Below are positions 22,295 to 37,321 of a stretch of DNA of 64,000 bases, piece by piece (the first letter of the stretch is position 1; every line of letters begins with the position of its first letter). The translations under genes and the position numbers were made by a program. Source of the DNA: Branchiostoma floridae (lineage: Eukaryota > Chordata > Leptocardii > Amphioxiformes > Branchiostomatidae); assembly GCF_000003815.2 (NCBI RefSeq), contig NC_049980.1, forward strand, positions 17,401,154 to 17,465,153, written 5' to 3'. The notes under the pieces were generated by a model that worked only from the letters and a program-made list of their open reading frames with translations, ran no database searches and was not told the DNA's origin.

Positions 22295-25137
22295 GAATAA
22301 CGCCTGAATTGACTACATGAGAGATGGCGATAAGATAAAACAGAAATGTGTAACCATAACCGTAACAAGTGTAACCGTCACAACATTAACATCGAAAACT
22401 ACTTTCTTATCTTCCAATGTTTGTTGGTTGTGAAATGAAATGTCGTTTTTTTCTTCTCACCTCTCCCGTTTTCCCATGTTTCTCGAAGGCTTGCTGTTCT
22501 CGTTCACTTCCATAGGGGGCGTGTCGACCATTCAAAGTGAACACTGCAGTTCAATGAGCCTGTGGTGTCAATATCCTCAACTGAACGAGACTACAGATTT
22601 GACCTGTTGAATTCTAGTATTGGTTCTCTCTATTCAGTAAGGAACAATGTAAGAATAGGATAACAGCCTGTTTTCTGTAGGAATTGTAATTCATTGTTTT
22701 TGCAAAAAGTGTGAAAGAAGCATTCAAAATTTGTCTATATCACGCCGAAGAAAACGACGGAAAGGTAACTTTCGCAAGCAAATACATAATGTTTACCTTC
22801 ACATTGTAGTCTAGTAAACTAGCCATGTTTATATTTACTCAAATACATTCATATGTATGGTGAACAGCTCTCTCCTGCTACGTTATGCTATCGAACGCTA
22901 CAGTGTGCCTGTTACACCTCCAGTCAACCATAGTCCATAGCACGAGTCTAGTCCAGGTCACTGACATCTTTTGGTTTTGAGAAGAAGAAGTAAAAACAAA
23001 AAAAGGAGTCGGAAAAAGTTCGAAGTATGCCGGGAGATACAAATTTCGGAAAATAGCAAGGTATATGGCAGTGCGACAGATGCATAAAATGAAGGCATTG
23101 ACAGGATGGACAGGATCCTAACTTGTAACACGTTGCCCTGAACCTTATTGTCATCACATGCCTAGCTTCCATGTACTAAACGTTACCACTTACAACGAGA
23201 ACAGATAAGCGAAGGAAATTGACAGTTTTGTCGTCAAGAAGGGCAATTTCTAGACGTCGACATTCAACAGAAGTACCAATTTTTGCCATCAAATTTTCTC
23301 GAGCACCGCCAGTGACGCATGTCCCTGTCTACATTAATGGCGAACCACTCGGTTGAAGTGATACTAGCGCTCGTTCACGGAAGCTAGCGTCTCTCAACCG
23401 ATAATCAGGAACAAAGGTAGTGGAACTGATTTGCACCAGATGTTATAGCCATCCACTTAAGGCAATTTTCCGAAACTTCGAAATTCTCTCTGTCTAAATT
23501 TGTACATGTACTACCGCACATTTATCATTTTCGATCACTTGAAGCAAGTGACTACTTCCGTTTCCTGTTGAATAGGGCAGACATTTAGAACGGGTTTTGA
23601 AAAAAAATGCACTGAGATTTGATTTTAATTTGAAATTGTCATGAATGAATCTGTCGATTTATGATGTACATTTTACCGTGTACGGATATAATGTTACTGA
23701 CACCACAGCTATTCGTAAAGGTAGATCATAGATTCCTCTTTATCTACCCTTCTCAACCTGCCAGGGCATTGCCCTGCCTTTCGTAAGATCGAAACAAAAG
23801 GTTAACGTAAATAGCAGGGCAATCCTATTCGGCAGGTCAGCAAAACAAATATCGTGCTGTCATAACCAAAATGTTAGAGTCGATAAATGATCTATTTCAT
23901 TTCCTTTGCAGAACTAGAAGTAAGAACAGCCTCCTGGATACAAAGCAATAAGTGAGATAGAACATACACTCGAGCTCCCTGTGTATTAATAGGGAAGATA
24001 ACAACCGCCATACCATGGTCATTATAATGCACCTAACGGTCTGTTGGACCTTATCTGCAAAGTGCATCCACCCATCTTGGGATAGCCAGAGGGAAAGATG
24101 CATCCCGACGAAAAAGTTTTGTGCATTCAGAATGTCTTCTGACCGTTCCCCCTAAGGCTATACCTCTTAACTTTTCACTGGCTTGTTCACTAGTCAGTGG
24201 TGCTCAGGGAGAAGCCATTTTAACCATGTGAATAGTGATCAGCACCAAGGACAGGTCAGCTGCTTACCTCTTGAACAAAACGTGGTGAGCATTTGAAAGT
24301 TGTCTATTCGGTTGTTTTGAGAGTCTCCAATGGTGTTAGCAGATTTAAATCGTTGGCAAATTTTAATCTTTTGTATTTGATTGCAAAAATAAGAAACTGT
24401 GAATGAAATCGAATCACAAAGACTCCTTGTAATTCTACCCCGACAATGCCATTAAAATAATATATTTTGATTTATCATCTAGCCTTTCCCATCAATTAAT
24501 GTAAATTGCTACAATTCCCATTGGACCAAATTCATCAGGTTAAATGACAACCTTATCAGCAGCGCTATGTCTCCGAAACGAAATGCCGGAATGACGTCTT
24601 CCTCCATTATATTTGTTTTGTACGGTGACTGATGCGAGGATTTAGCTCAGTAATGAACTCCATACAGACATAATTTGGCTCCTTGCTTTCAGCAATATAC
24701 GTAGATGTAGAAGCTGCCACTGACAACACATAACGGATTGGCTATATTGTCTAACTGGAGTTCGGAGACAGCAACTATTATTCCTCCAATTTGTAGTATG
24801 GATCCATGCACTGTATCCCAAAAAGTACTGTCATTGTGCAGGTCTAGTTTTGATCATGCAAAGCCTAAGTATCTCTGGGTAAGCCTCATATTTCCTGACA
24901 GACTGTCTGGATATGAGAATTGACCTTTTTCTAACTCTTCCGGATGTCCCTGTCACATTGCGCGAAAATCGATCGGACGACGAGTCTGCGGCAATCACCC
25001 GAGCCTCGCTTGCAATAATAACTTTATTGCACAACAATTGTACCAGGTACAAAGTATGGTTTATATCTGTCGATCTTAGATATGGCCGGCGTAACCCTCT
25101 GTCGATCTTAGATATGGCCGACCTTTTATCGATGCCC

Positions 25138-25179
<42 letters not shown>

Positions 25180-28100
25180 TGAGGGACGGGAGGGACGCAA
25201 AACTCATTTGGGGAAATGATGTGTGCAAGAAACTAAAATCTATTTAGACAACACTGTTACTCTTTATAACATTCAATTTGTTGAATTAGCAAGTCTATGC
25301 TACTACTTCACGACCATTAAAGACAGCTAAAGGAAACACGACTACGGAATTTACCTCACGTTCACGTCGCCGTTTCAGTCAGGTAAGCCCGTTATTGACC
25401 GGGGTGTTGGAAAGAAAACATCGGCATGCACAGATGCTTTTTCGACCTCGTCTCACGGCCCTCCATACCGCGCTCTCAATACGAGGTAAGATGTATCTTT
25501 CTTGCTGGCAGTGTAAACTCCTTACTATTGTAATCTGTGCAGTATTTTGCGGTGGTTAAGGCAGGATATTTCTGTCAATGCAAGGTGTCCCTGTCAATAG
25601 TACTAACCGAATGACAATACAAAATGCCTTGTTGACAGGAAGCACAGAAATAGTCCGAATCAGAAAACATCCGACGGGATCGGTGCCGTGGCTGGTCGGC
25701 AGAATAACCACGTCTGCCGTAGATAGACAGTTACGTACAGGCAAAGAAAATATTAAGTTATGTCAGTCTTCGCTTCTGGCCATGGTGTTTTTGTTGAAGT
25801 TGGAATATCGTGCAGTAACACTGCAGGTGATTTTCAATGTCCCATTCTTGGTTTATAGTTGGGTATAACGTTACCAGCTAAAAGCTCTCCCAAGCTAACA
25901 AACACAGAGACGCCACTTTCATAGATGTCCTTAATTCCCTTATTGGATTTCCTTTCAGTACCAAGGGTACAGGTAATAGCGATATTCTTCCCAAGCAATC
26001 TCCAACGCTACAAATCTTACTTGTCAAATCTTTCACGGCGTAACCATTTGGATTGTCTGTTGAGTGAAATATAAAGGTTGGTCGGTGATTTTTTTTTCTA
26101 ATTTTGTTGCAATGATATAAAAAATTAGCTTCACTTTTTCCTCAACGGTGTTGAGGAAATAAAATGTGATCTTGCATAATCCAAAAATACTTTGCAGATC
26201 TAGATATCAATGAAAAAATGGTCTACAATGAAAGACCCGTCTAGGAAAGCCTTACACTTTTGGTCACACTTTATGTTGTATGTTGAGAGACGTTCACAAT
26301 TTCATTTTAAATGTAGACTTTCAATAGATATGTCTTTGGGATTCAAATCCCTGACATCTTCTCGGAGAGTTATTTTTGGATTGGCAAAGGTTTCATAACA
26401 AGTTTTTGGCAACTATCATTCTTAGATAGTTCGATTTCAATATTTAGTTGAATATTGATGCGCGGAAATGAAGCAGTGTGGTGTCAAAGATTCCCAAAAT
26501 AGATCGCACGGCCATCAATGAGCAGTCACAGTGCATTTGAACATGGCCCTATCCAATATTGGTTTGGAGTTCAGGCAAAACGTGACCTTGAACCCAATGG
26601 CGGGAGGAACAGCCAGCTCAATTTAAAAGAACAAAAATGCAAGAGTGGAAATACCAATCGTGACACGAAAGTCTTACTTCGCTAGAAAAGGTGCGCACTC
26701 GCGTTTGTGTATGTATGAGTGTGTAATATTTGATATCTCAATTGTCCACCAAAAAACAAACTTCTAGTGTGCCAACACTTTGTCTGAACAACGTACAGCA
26801 GAAACTGATAGAATTTTTCCGGATGAGATATGCTCAATCCGATTTATGATGAAAAATTCGTAGCTACAATATCTCGAAGCACCCTCACACCTCACTACCT
26901 CCAATCATCCTACAGGGGGTAATGGGTAGGAGGTAGATGAAGCTCAGTCACAAATTTTACAACTATTACACTAGTACTATTGCGGGAACAATGTCTGTAT
27001 CTGTATCTATATAGCCGGTATAACCGCCGTTCGGCGTAACACACCAGCTAGATGTCATTAAGCTGGTGGTGTTGTACGGAGTTAGCAAGGAGCATTGCTA
27101 ACTCCATCCGCAGGAAAATTGCGGGAGGGAAAGTCTGTCGGGTAAATATATCATCAAAATTCGCCGCCCAACCATGAAAAGGCAATATAAGCGAGGATGG
27201 AGGCAAAAAGCCATGCCATAAATCCCACACCAAGACGTTTATGAAATAACTGCACCAGGATTTAAAAGCGATTCATTATGAGTTTAGTGAGCTCCTGACA
27301 CCCAAGTGTTGAGACATTCGCAAAATCTGATTGCAAAATTGATCGGCCAAATCGCAAACGCTCTTCTGATTACTACTTCTTAGTACTAATCTAAGGTCAA
27401 ATATTTGAACGAACTGCGCTAACACTATACGTCAATGTCGATTTTAAAAGGGTAGGATTTCTGTCTTACGGCTGTAGAATCACGTCAAAGACGACCATTC
27501 CATTAGTAGATTTGCCTTTAACTACCGAGCAAGTTACTGGGGTCAAAATGAAATCACCCACAGTTTAGTTGGTAGGAATGCTTAAGACAGGGCAGGGTCA
27601 TTGTGATTTCAATGACCATCTACATATGTGTCTGCAATTCTGAGGAAGATAAAACTACTAAAAGTTTGCAAACAAGGTGTCTAAGGGGACCAAGGGCACC
27701 ACATAGTGTATTTGGAATTTTTATGAGGATAGACAGAAAAGTAGAGAAGGGAGAGAAACTGCACTTTAAGCTAATAACTTTTTCAGACGTAAGTGACAAT
27801 ATACCAAATGTGTTCGGCAATTTAAACTCTTGCCGCTGGGTGGTCTGTGTTGTTTGTGTTTGTGTGATAATACCTGAAGCAGCTGGACCAGCGTCCGGAA
27901 GAAATAGAGATGAAATACCCAAGGCTAGACAGCAGAAACGTCGGCAGAATGCTGGGGCTCTGACCTGGCGTGTCTCTCATCTCTAACTACAAGAGGGGGC
28001 CTGATGTAAATATGAAGATACGAAATGACGAAGAAGATTGTTTTGGTCACATTTATACATAGATATCGTTATTGACACAACAAAAGTACAGCGACTTTGT

Positions 28101-31100
28101 AAAGGTCTGCTACAAATATATTTGTGAACAAACAAGTCAAGTGTATACAATCAATTACCTGCACGAATGTCTACGAATAAGAACATGTATCAATATATCA
28201 ACATGTTGAGTCTAGGGTATTATTTACACTGTTGATTCTAAGGTCTGAACATTCCTTGATATATTTACCTATTTGTACACTGTAAGGTATATCATCTCCT
28301 AGGATGTAGTTGAATTTATCTAGCGAACAGAACGTTTCAAATTCATTCGAGCAGGCGAAATAAATGTGAACAGCTTTGTGGGTTTTTATCTATTCAATGA
28401 AATCTGAAAGGGGACAGCAACAGGATTAGTATATCCTTTACAGGGCCGACACCTCCAGGGTACATGTATGACAAATAATTATAAGCACAAATAACTGATA
28501 AAGTTTTATATGTGCTACTGTTGTTCCAAATAAAAAGCTACTCGGAATATGTATACTCAAAAATAAATAAAACACATGAGCTTTGTCATTGCTTGGTTAA
28601 TCAATCTAGTCACTCCCTCAAAATCTTAGAATATATAAATATTTTATATAATGTTATGCGTATAGAATATGCTTGGAGATGAAAAGAATAAGACCATTTG
28701 TTTCGAATTCGTTCGGTATTTTCAAGCAAGACTAGTCATGCTACTTTCATGCTCATAGATCCTCAGATTTTGCTATTACTGTCTTGAGGACATACAGGAA
28801 GTTGTTTTTCAAGTCTGGATCATCTAGTCCTTTTTCTCCTAAAGTACATAAAGATACGACATCGCAATATAATGGACACATCTGTCAACTATCCGTCTCC
28901 GGACGACGGAAGAAAGAAACGTGCGACATTTAGCAACTTGTCATCATGGCAAGCTCGAGAAGTTCAGCAATGATGGATATTGAAGAAATCTAATTCAAAT
29001 GAAGGTTTACTAAAGGGAAAACGTGACGTGTCCATGCAGTCCTTGTTTGTCATGTTAAAGGGGAAATGAAGTAGTGAAAGCCGAAATTGATTAAACGTAG
29101 GGAGTGATTATGCACAAAATGACATTGTGGTATCGACCAAAGTTGCTAAGCTCCTTCCTTTGAGCCTCTTATAGTGAGGTACTAAGACTGGGAATTGTGA
29201 CAGTCTCATTTATCGTTGCATGTTACTTTTGTACAAGGGACGAGTAGGATCTTCTTCTTATGTCTCCTTCTCTCAATGAACCGGAGACGACCACAAATTT
29301 AATTTAAGACTCCGACATTCATCCGAGAGGAATTGTCTCCTAATGCTCATTGAAGGGTATCTGAATCCGGTGAAATGGTCCTTACTTCCGTCCATGTCAG
29401 TGTTACCATGTGTTAGAACCCGATAAGCTTGTCTGCCCGGATGACACGGAAGTCCCCATGCATCAGTGACTTTGCCTTTCCTACTTTGGCATTTCTAACC
29501 ATGTTCTGGCAATTGAGCGTCTTCTTCTGGTCTCATGATCTTTTTAAGCCTGTTCCCGCTGGACTGCTGCTACACGGTAGAGGGTATCCATAATCTCCAG
29601 ATATGCGTCGTTAAGCGAGAAGAGAGGAGCTGGTTATTCATTCACCATACGGAGGGGACGCAATGCTCATTCAGATTTGTTCATTTGTTCCTTTTTTATG
29701 GCATACATGTGTAGTCATGTTCCAAAATGATGGAGACTCATGCCTCCTCCAATTACAGAGACAGCATGACAAAGGCTGAAAGATGGTATTAACGATTACC
29801 AACGTCATTCGGAGACACACTTTATGATCTTTCGATTTCATATTAAATCAATCGCTCACGCTACCTACATTATAGCGTCAGTCTACAATCAAACATTACT
29901 AATTATTATATTTGGATAAACATATCTGAGGTTCAATGAAAGGGGAAATATTGTGTGGAGTGTATGATGTTCGGGGGTTTGTCAGCGAAGTTCCCTGAAA
30001 TATGACAGCAAAAATTGCTACATTGCACCGTCACGAATTGACAAACGATTCGTAAATGTGAAATATCTTAAGACACACTACATGTGAAAGATGGAACAGG
30101 CCTACATGAACAAAACACACGTAGCTCATGTAATCTTTATTGTTTTATAACTCTTACCCAAGACCAAATATAGCACGGAAATAACAAGCTTTGCATGAAG
30201 TTGTCACCAAACAGTGTTAGACGTCGGGCATTCTCATGTGTTTCCTACTTAAATTGGGCAAGACGTACGTGATCTAGCTATGAAGGAGACCTTATTGCTT
30301 GTTGAACATCTTGAACACTGACATCTTTAAGTTAGACATAAGAGATGAAGTAATCAGCCAGGGCGTTTCCTTGATTGATTGATTATGACTCGCTTGTAAT
30401 TTGAGGACAACTGGCGGCTACATGAGTATGTTGACTTTTCGCCTTCATATTCCCAAACAAGGAATAACTAGCTTGTTCGTTAATATCTGCATTTAAAAGT
30501 CGTTTCAAAAAACTGTGTAGATCAAATTACATGTACCGTTCGGGGTTTTCAGCACGACTGTTAACTGGTTAATGAAAGCAGATGTTTGGCAGATTGACGC
30601 ATTAATACTCAAGTCTTGTACATTTTATCAACCGAAACTGACGAAACATATTGGAAAAGTTTCAGCGCGAACCACCAGAAATAACCCTAAAAGTTCCCTG
30701 TTGGTTATTTTACCTTCACCGTCAAAAATATCTGTCCCCGAGGTACAATTAAGTGAACTTTATGATTTATGGGGACAGGCCAAGACGGCCCGGTGCGGCA
30801 CAGGGTTTCTAATAGGGCAATTCCGGAACACGATCATTCTATAGCTGAAGGGTTCTATCAGACCTTTACATTTTAGGGTTCCTTGCCAGACTAGCTAGCA
30901 TATGAGCGAACATTTGTTTTCAGCACACGTGGCTTCGGCCTTTGCTTTTCATGTCCTACGAGATGACGTCTTTGTAATTGCCTTTGAATAATGGAAGAAT
31001 ACGATTGGGCCCTTGTTTTCTACCAATAGGAACGAAGAAGAGTAACATAATGCGACCGAAGCGAAAAGATGTGTGATTTCAAGCAATGTGCGTGATTACA

Positions 31101-34100
31101 TGCAAGCTTTCTCGTCATTCAGCCCGTTCTTTAAATGGGCCCCGCTATGGCACATTACCTGTGCGTCACTGTAACATCATGTAGACAGTAATCAAGCGTG
31201 ATTTATACAATAAACGTTCATGAGACGATATGATCCGAAGTCTGATACCTTCCATTTTATTAGCTTACGGGCTTTCTAAACTGAAGAAAAAACAATATAG
31301 TGCACACACGTTATTATGACGTCATAGGTGGAAATATTACTCTCATCGTTTACCATAGAAGGGAGCCATTTTTCACATCCAATTACGAGTATATGTACAT
31401 TTGTACATATGTCAGAACGGGTTACTGGATGGATGGCGTTGTTTCTAACACCAACTGGTTCCAAGTTACTCTCAAATGAGGAACTTTTACTGCCAACATC
31501 TTTCTGACTGACACTGTCCAGGTACCACACCTGAAAAACACTATCTAAAGAGTGATCTAACTCTTCATATCTGTTATCTGCTGTTATGTTTAATGGCTTC
31601 ATTTTCATCAAGTGTCTAAATCAGATATATTTTATGAAACGCTTCACACATAACAGTTGAACGCGACCCAGCGGGGTTGGGAGACCTTCAACAGGAGGGC
31701 GTGTCAACCAAATGACGCACAGACGTGAGCGGAATACCTGATCTATCTGTCCGCGCAGAAACAGACTGACGCGCCCCATAAAGAGGCAACTGTACAGCCA
31801 TTAGTTACCTGGCTGACGACCGAGCTCAGAGAGAGGTGACTGCACACGTAGATGCGGCTTTAACGGTAGGATTTGTGTTTTTTATCACTTTAGCTTTGTT
31901 GTGCCGCCGCTATGTTTTATTTGTTCCCACTACACTGCGGACAAAGACCCAGTAACGATGTCATTTCTACAATTGACATTAAATTTTCTAGTTGTCCAGG
32001 AAATAGAAAAAGCCTAGTTTGTTTTCTGACTTTTTAAGCAGCAATCTGCTTTGGGTTGCTAATGTAAGCTTGCTACCATAATCCGTAGATTACATATGTT
32101 TTACGAATACAGCAGAACTTTACCTATAAGGCTATTGGATCTTAATGCAAAATGTTTAAGCACAAAATCAATTGACCTTTGAAACGTTTTCACTAGTACT
32201 TTGGTATCTTAAAAGATAACGACATACAAGACAATTGCCGCCATCTAAGGGGAGATAAGGGATTACTTGGGAGGATGTTGACATTTCTGATGAGTACTGC
32301 ACTAACGCCATTTCTTTGTGCGTGTGTATTTAGAACATATTCGGAAATGTCATGGCTGTATCTATGCTAACCATTTTGCCAATAGTTGAGTAAACCTGAT
32401 TGAATCAGCTACGTTGATACGATTTCAATTTGACGAGGAACTGTTCAAATCAGTCCTTAAGAGACAGGCTTTCGGCTATGTTGATCCGGTAAGTACCTGA
32501 AGTCGTCATACACCTAGTAGCGCAGTCGGAATGCGGTTGCCTAAAATTCTGCCCCGTGGAACATATTCCCTCCAGGACCCTGTGGTTGAAACTGAGTTTG
32601 GTATGACAGGCAGAGGCAGATCGAGGAAATTCCATTTCAACTTTTGTCAATTGCTACCGTTATATGTCCGGATATAAGTCGGCGGTTATATTCAAGTTAC
32701 GCCCAGCGAGATAACTTTCAACGGATTTACAAGATTTCTTCATATCTATGCACCAGTTACAGTATAGTACTTTGTGAAGGAAATGAGCGTCTAGAAAATC
32801 GAACATATCAGGAGCGCATGTTATATTTGAAAAATTGATGACTTCTTCTCACTGAATGTAGCCGAACAGAGTCATACAAATGTAAAAGACAGCAAAACAC
32901 AAAGCGTAAAAATATTACTTTTTTTTATACCTGTCAAATTTTAGGTCACAGAGATAGCTCGACGAGAGCACCATCCCAGTGGAAAAGGGCACCCAGCGAC
33001 GCAGAAATGTACGCAGCGACCGCTGGGTGTTTAGGTTCGAGTGTGGCACCAATTTGCCGGGACCTCCACTTCCTGAATCTACAGAAAAGGCATTTATTTT
33101 CGTCCTCCCCATGGATAGCTGCATTATTAACTTAAAGTTGAAGAGTTCGGAAGTAATTTGTCGCTACGCAGTGCTCCCCGTGGGGTACAGTGGAACAATG
33201 ATTTAGATATGCGTTACAATTTCATATCGGAATCTTTTCTAGAAGCTAATTTTCGAAATTTCTATAGTCTATTCTGTCTGTCCCTGCCTCTGCACGTAAC
33301 ATCCTTATCCGTTACAAACATGGTAGAGAAAAATATTATAGTTGATTACCAATTAAACGCACAATTCCTCAACAAGTACGGCGTACCTACCGTTATACAT
33401 ACATTTATTGTTCCTCAGTCACTGTGCGGATGAAACGTCTTTCCTTCTTAATGGCATCATTGAAGTTTCCAAATTGCGCTGCCATAGCGCCTCTGACCTG
33501 ATCCATACACGAGAGTGATGGTCACATTTTCCCCAAAGAAATTCCAAATTGCTGTATTTCCTCGTTTTCTGATGGCCTTTAAAATACGTGGGGCTATTTT
33601 TGTATGCCGCTAGCATTGTCTGACTCACTTAACAGCAAAATACGTCCTTCTGATTCCAAAGACCAGTTTTGTGAATATGTTGCTGAGGGTCTGCGAGTCA
33701 TAAATTCAATTCAGAGCTTCAATTCACAGGCATGTAACATGTCCAACACGTTTTATTTACCAAATTACCAAAACTCAGACAAAAATTCAATAGTGAGAAC
33801 AAAATAGAATCTTTTGATAATGATAATTGATCGTGGGACTAAACGAAAGAAACAGCGAAATGTAATTGACTATTCATCAAATTCTTCAGCATAGTTTATA
33901 CATCGCCGTACATTTGCCATGTCATGTCGTGTCCCCGAAGTGCGTGTACAGGTCACAACAAACTAATGTATTTGTGGGAGTCAAAGCCAGCTAATGCACT
34001 TGTACCAGCGTTTACTTTCTGAATGGTTTACTGCAGGGACTTCACTTTGTGTAAGGTCTCCTTGAACATTACACTGACAGGCGAATCGCCTCTAAAATTC

Positions 34101-37100
34101 GGTAATTCGCCTTTATATCTCCGGATCCATTTCCGCAATATTGTCTTTATTGTTACATGACTTGTATGCGGTCAAAACAGGAATAGCTTTTATACCATTT
34201 GAACACAGTTTTGAAAGGAACATTGAAAGGGACGACAAGAGGTTCTGGTCGTGAATGGTCTGTTGAATTTCACTTACTATCCTCACACACTTGCAGCGTT
34301 GTTCTCACTATGATGAAAGTGTCCATTAGTCAAATTATGCTGAGATGCAGTAACACCTCCTTTCATCTCCACCAGAGGCTGCAACCGCGCTGTGATCGCT
34401 GGGCGACTGGCGATTTGACAGAACGCTCAGCCACTTTCATTGATAAAGAAAAAAATGTTCACGATTCAGTGTTTATGTTGTTCTCTTTTATATCATGATT
34501 TTGCATCTTGCATCAAGATTCACAGAAAGGGTCGATGGACGGTGGCCTCAGTGATCCCCGTCTATTGGAAAGAGTGGCTGAAGGATTAGATTTAAGACGC
34601 AGAAGTAATGAAGGAGACAGCATACAGGTTCCTCCGATAGCAAGTCTGCACAGAATTACAATGTTCAAACTATGATATTGAAGTGTGAGTCTGATTTTAC
34701 AGCATCATAAGAATACAAGGCGGAAGTAAGTAAATGGAGTTTTGCATGACGGACGGGCTCCGGGAAGACAAGAAAAAGTGCCTACTGCTGTTCAGTAACC
34801 AGCCGATGTGGTTTAGACGGAAGAGCATTCGATCAAACCATTGAGTTTGATGCGCGAGTGAACACTATTTCAAAATAGTCCCAATACCATTTAGAATTTT
34901 CCGATAAAAGGGAGTTTTCAAAAGACGTCACCAAGGAAATGTGGGGAGCCTTACGTATACACTTCATCGACCAAAGTAATGAAAGTTGCAACGACTAGAG
35001 GTTGCTTTGAGTACTAGTGCCTTTCTGGTTCGGTAGCCGAGTATAGGGTAAAATCTAAGGCTCTACGTGCCAGGATTCCCAATCCCAGGCGGCAGCCTTG
35101 GCGAGGCAAACACGTCGCTTCCTTGTTTTTTAACGTTTCCGTTAGCGGACTCATGAGATCCTTGTTGTGCGCACTGCCACACGATGATTTAGCGTTTTGA
35201 GCCACACTGTCATGTCTAATCCTCTGGGACGGTTGTGGAACCCAGAAATGGAGGAAAAGTGCGATAAAAATGTTTGGTTCTTAAGACCATCCAAACATTG
35301 ATCACAGTAAATGAGTATCATTGTTGGAAATTATGAAATGCGTTACTATTTCAACGGAATCCCCAGGTCATAATATAGCGCCCAAGCGTTGGATAATTAA
35401 CGCTAAGCCTACTGTAGCCTATCGGAGACTGCCAGTACATACATCATTTATCTACCGAGTTGCTACTAGTCGGGCCTCTCCGCAATCAGATGAGGAAATT
35501 GGCGGTGGAAATCGATTCTAGTATTTGGCATGAGGGAGGAACCCGTTAAATCATTTGTGTACCAGTAACCATCGGAAGGAAATTAAAAGTTAACGCTAGA
35601 TTGGTTTCTCATATTAGCGACTTCAAATTATCTCCACCTGAATTCGCGTGGGTGACTACACAGATTTGGCTTCACATTGCCAACTTGCACAGCACTGAGA
35701 ACTACATAAAGAGTATTAAAGCGATGTCTACTTTGATTCCTTGCCTACGGGACCACTTTTCCTGTCAGTTTCATGACGAAGTTGTACCATATGCATCAAA
35801 CTTTGACAGCCATACTTCATGGTGGCGACATTAAGAGCTATGGTGTTACAGGCGGCGCTTGTTTATACCCAGGCCTAATGGTGCATGGTTGGTTTAACGG
35901 CGAAGTTTGAAGAGCTTTATCTTCAGCATAGCTGAAATGCATTAACTTTGCTACTCTAAAACCCGGAAGGAGATTCTAATCGTGGGAGAAAGTGCCTTTT
36001 CCTTGAACTATAAATGTGATCTCAAGTGCAGTAATGGATGGAAAGTACATCCGCCGCACTTTCCCAAAGAAAGGAGGTTGAACCTCGTTGCTCAAGGCGC
36101 GGGTATTAATACTCGCATGAAACCTTCAAGAATAGTTAATACAAGACAACTAATGTAACATCAATGTACTGTCAATAATTTCACTAACGATCAATATCAC
36201 AACAGAAAAATTAGGCTTAGATATATATAAGCGAAAAAAAGCGTTATTCCGTTACTTAAAAAACGTTTAAAAGATTCCGTTACGGAACACCAACACCTTT
36301 GCGAACGATCCCCAGAGTGATTTTTATATAGATTTTCAGAAAAGATTTTGATAGCACAGGATATTGTAAACTATCTATCAAAAAGTGTTTTGATAGATTT
36401 GCATCATCAATCTTACATTTATGAGGCTTTCATAAAGCTGTTAACAGCATTAAGAAGCGTTTGATATTCACAGAGCGTGTTTCTAGTTGGCCCAACCTTA
36501 GTTGCCGATCGGTACAGACAAGGGTGGTGATGGAAAACCATAAAGCATGCATAGGATAGGACAACAGTCTAGAGCACATTTCCCCGGAGAAAGGCGATCC
36601 ATGTATATACGACAATCAATTGTAGCAATACTGGAGGTAGGAACCTATTGGCATACAACTTTAACGTTTGATCTGATAGTATCATAAGGCAACGAATATT
36701 GATGACTGATGAGCTTTCATAGTTTGCGATGATGCTTTTGTCTACTAAGGTTCGCGACTGACAGGTTATGTATTCGTGGGAATCGTTACATCAAAGAAAG
36801 ACTTTCTCCAGTGACTAGACATCCGCCCATCTGCAGTGGGAACCCTCTGTAGTCTCTAAATGGAGCAGCTGTACTAAATCCTAAGCCACGGGGATGTTGA
36901 GAGGGAGTAACTTTCTTAGGTCTTCAACGAAGACATAAAGAAGGAGAATGATGGTCACTATTTTTATCTGAGTGCACGGTCCTCTTGAAATCAGAGAATA
37001 GCTTTTACTGCTTCCTCTGAAATGTTCCTCTGGGAATAATCTTTTTCGGTGAAGTAAAACTAGTATGGTCAAATGTCAAGTGGCTATAAAATGTTTAAAG

Positions 37101-37321
37101 ATTGTGCCTTTTGACGAATCCAACTGATCATGATATACAATTGGTTCTAATGGTGTCGTGTTTTCCGACTGTCCAAGGTTGTGCACAGACTTTGGGAAGA
37201 TGGAGTGTACTTAGGTCAACATCATCGCTGTTTATCGTCCGCTTGAGGTACCAAAACACCGACAACAGCGGGGCGAAACGGCCAGGGTCTACATCAGCTG
37301 CTGAAAAAGAAGGCTTCAGTC
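22295..37321. other. 15-kb stretch without recognisable genes, between divergent GBA2 and HCRTR-like genes
   Basis: I read both strands for exons with family resemblance and splice borders and found none; open frames stay near or below about 125 codons and look random. It holds a (TG)n run (25141-25178), a 22-bp direct repeat (25068-25089 and 25099-25120), hairpins at 26137-26159 and 32990-33029, and a second perfect CRE, TGACGTCA, at 31317-31324. Untranslated exons of either flanking gene and distal enhancers are the likely contents. Confidence 0.45.
25068..25178. repeat. 22-bp direct repeat followed by (TG)19 microsatellite
   Basis: CTGTCGATCTTAGATATGGC plus CG occurs twice 31 bp apart (25068-25089, 25099-25120). 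A perfect TG dinucleotide run follows at 25141-25178. Confidence 0.85.

Noticed and set aside
27603-27986. 127-codon open frame
   Set aside because: Low-complexity composition, no domain pattern, no convincing splice context.
31276-31611. 111-codon antisense frame
   Set aside because: No recognised motif and no splice partner; random-frame length for this window.
31780-31868. Possible untranslated first exon of the receptor gene with a donor near 31868
   Set aside because: GTAGGA is a mediocre donor and nothing else supports transcription; not listed as a feature.
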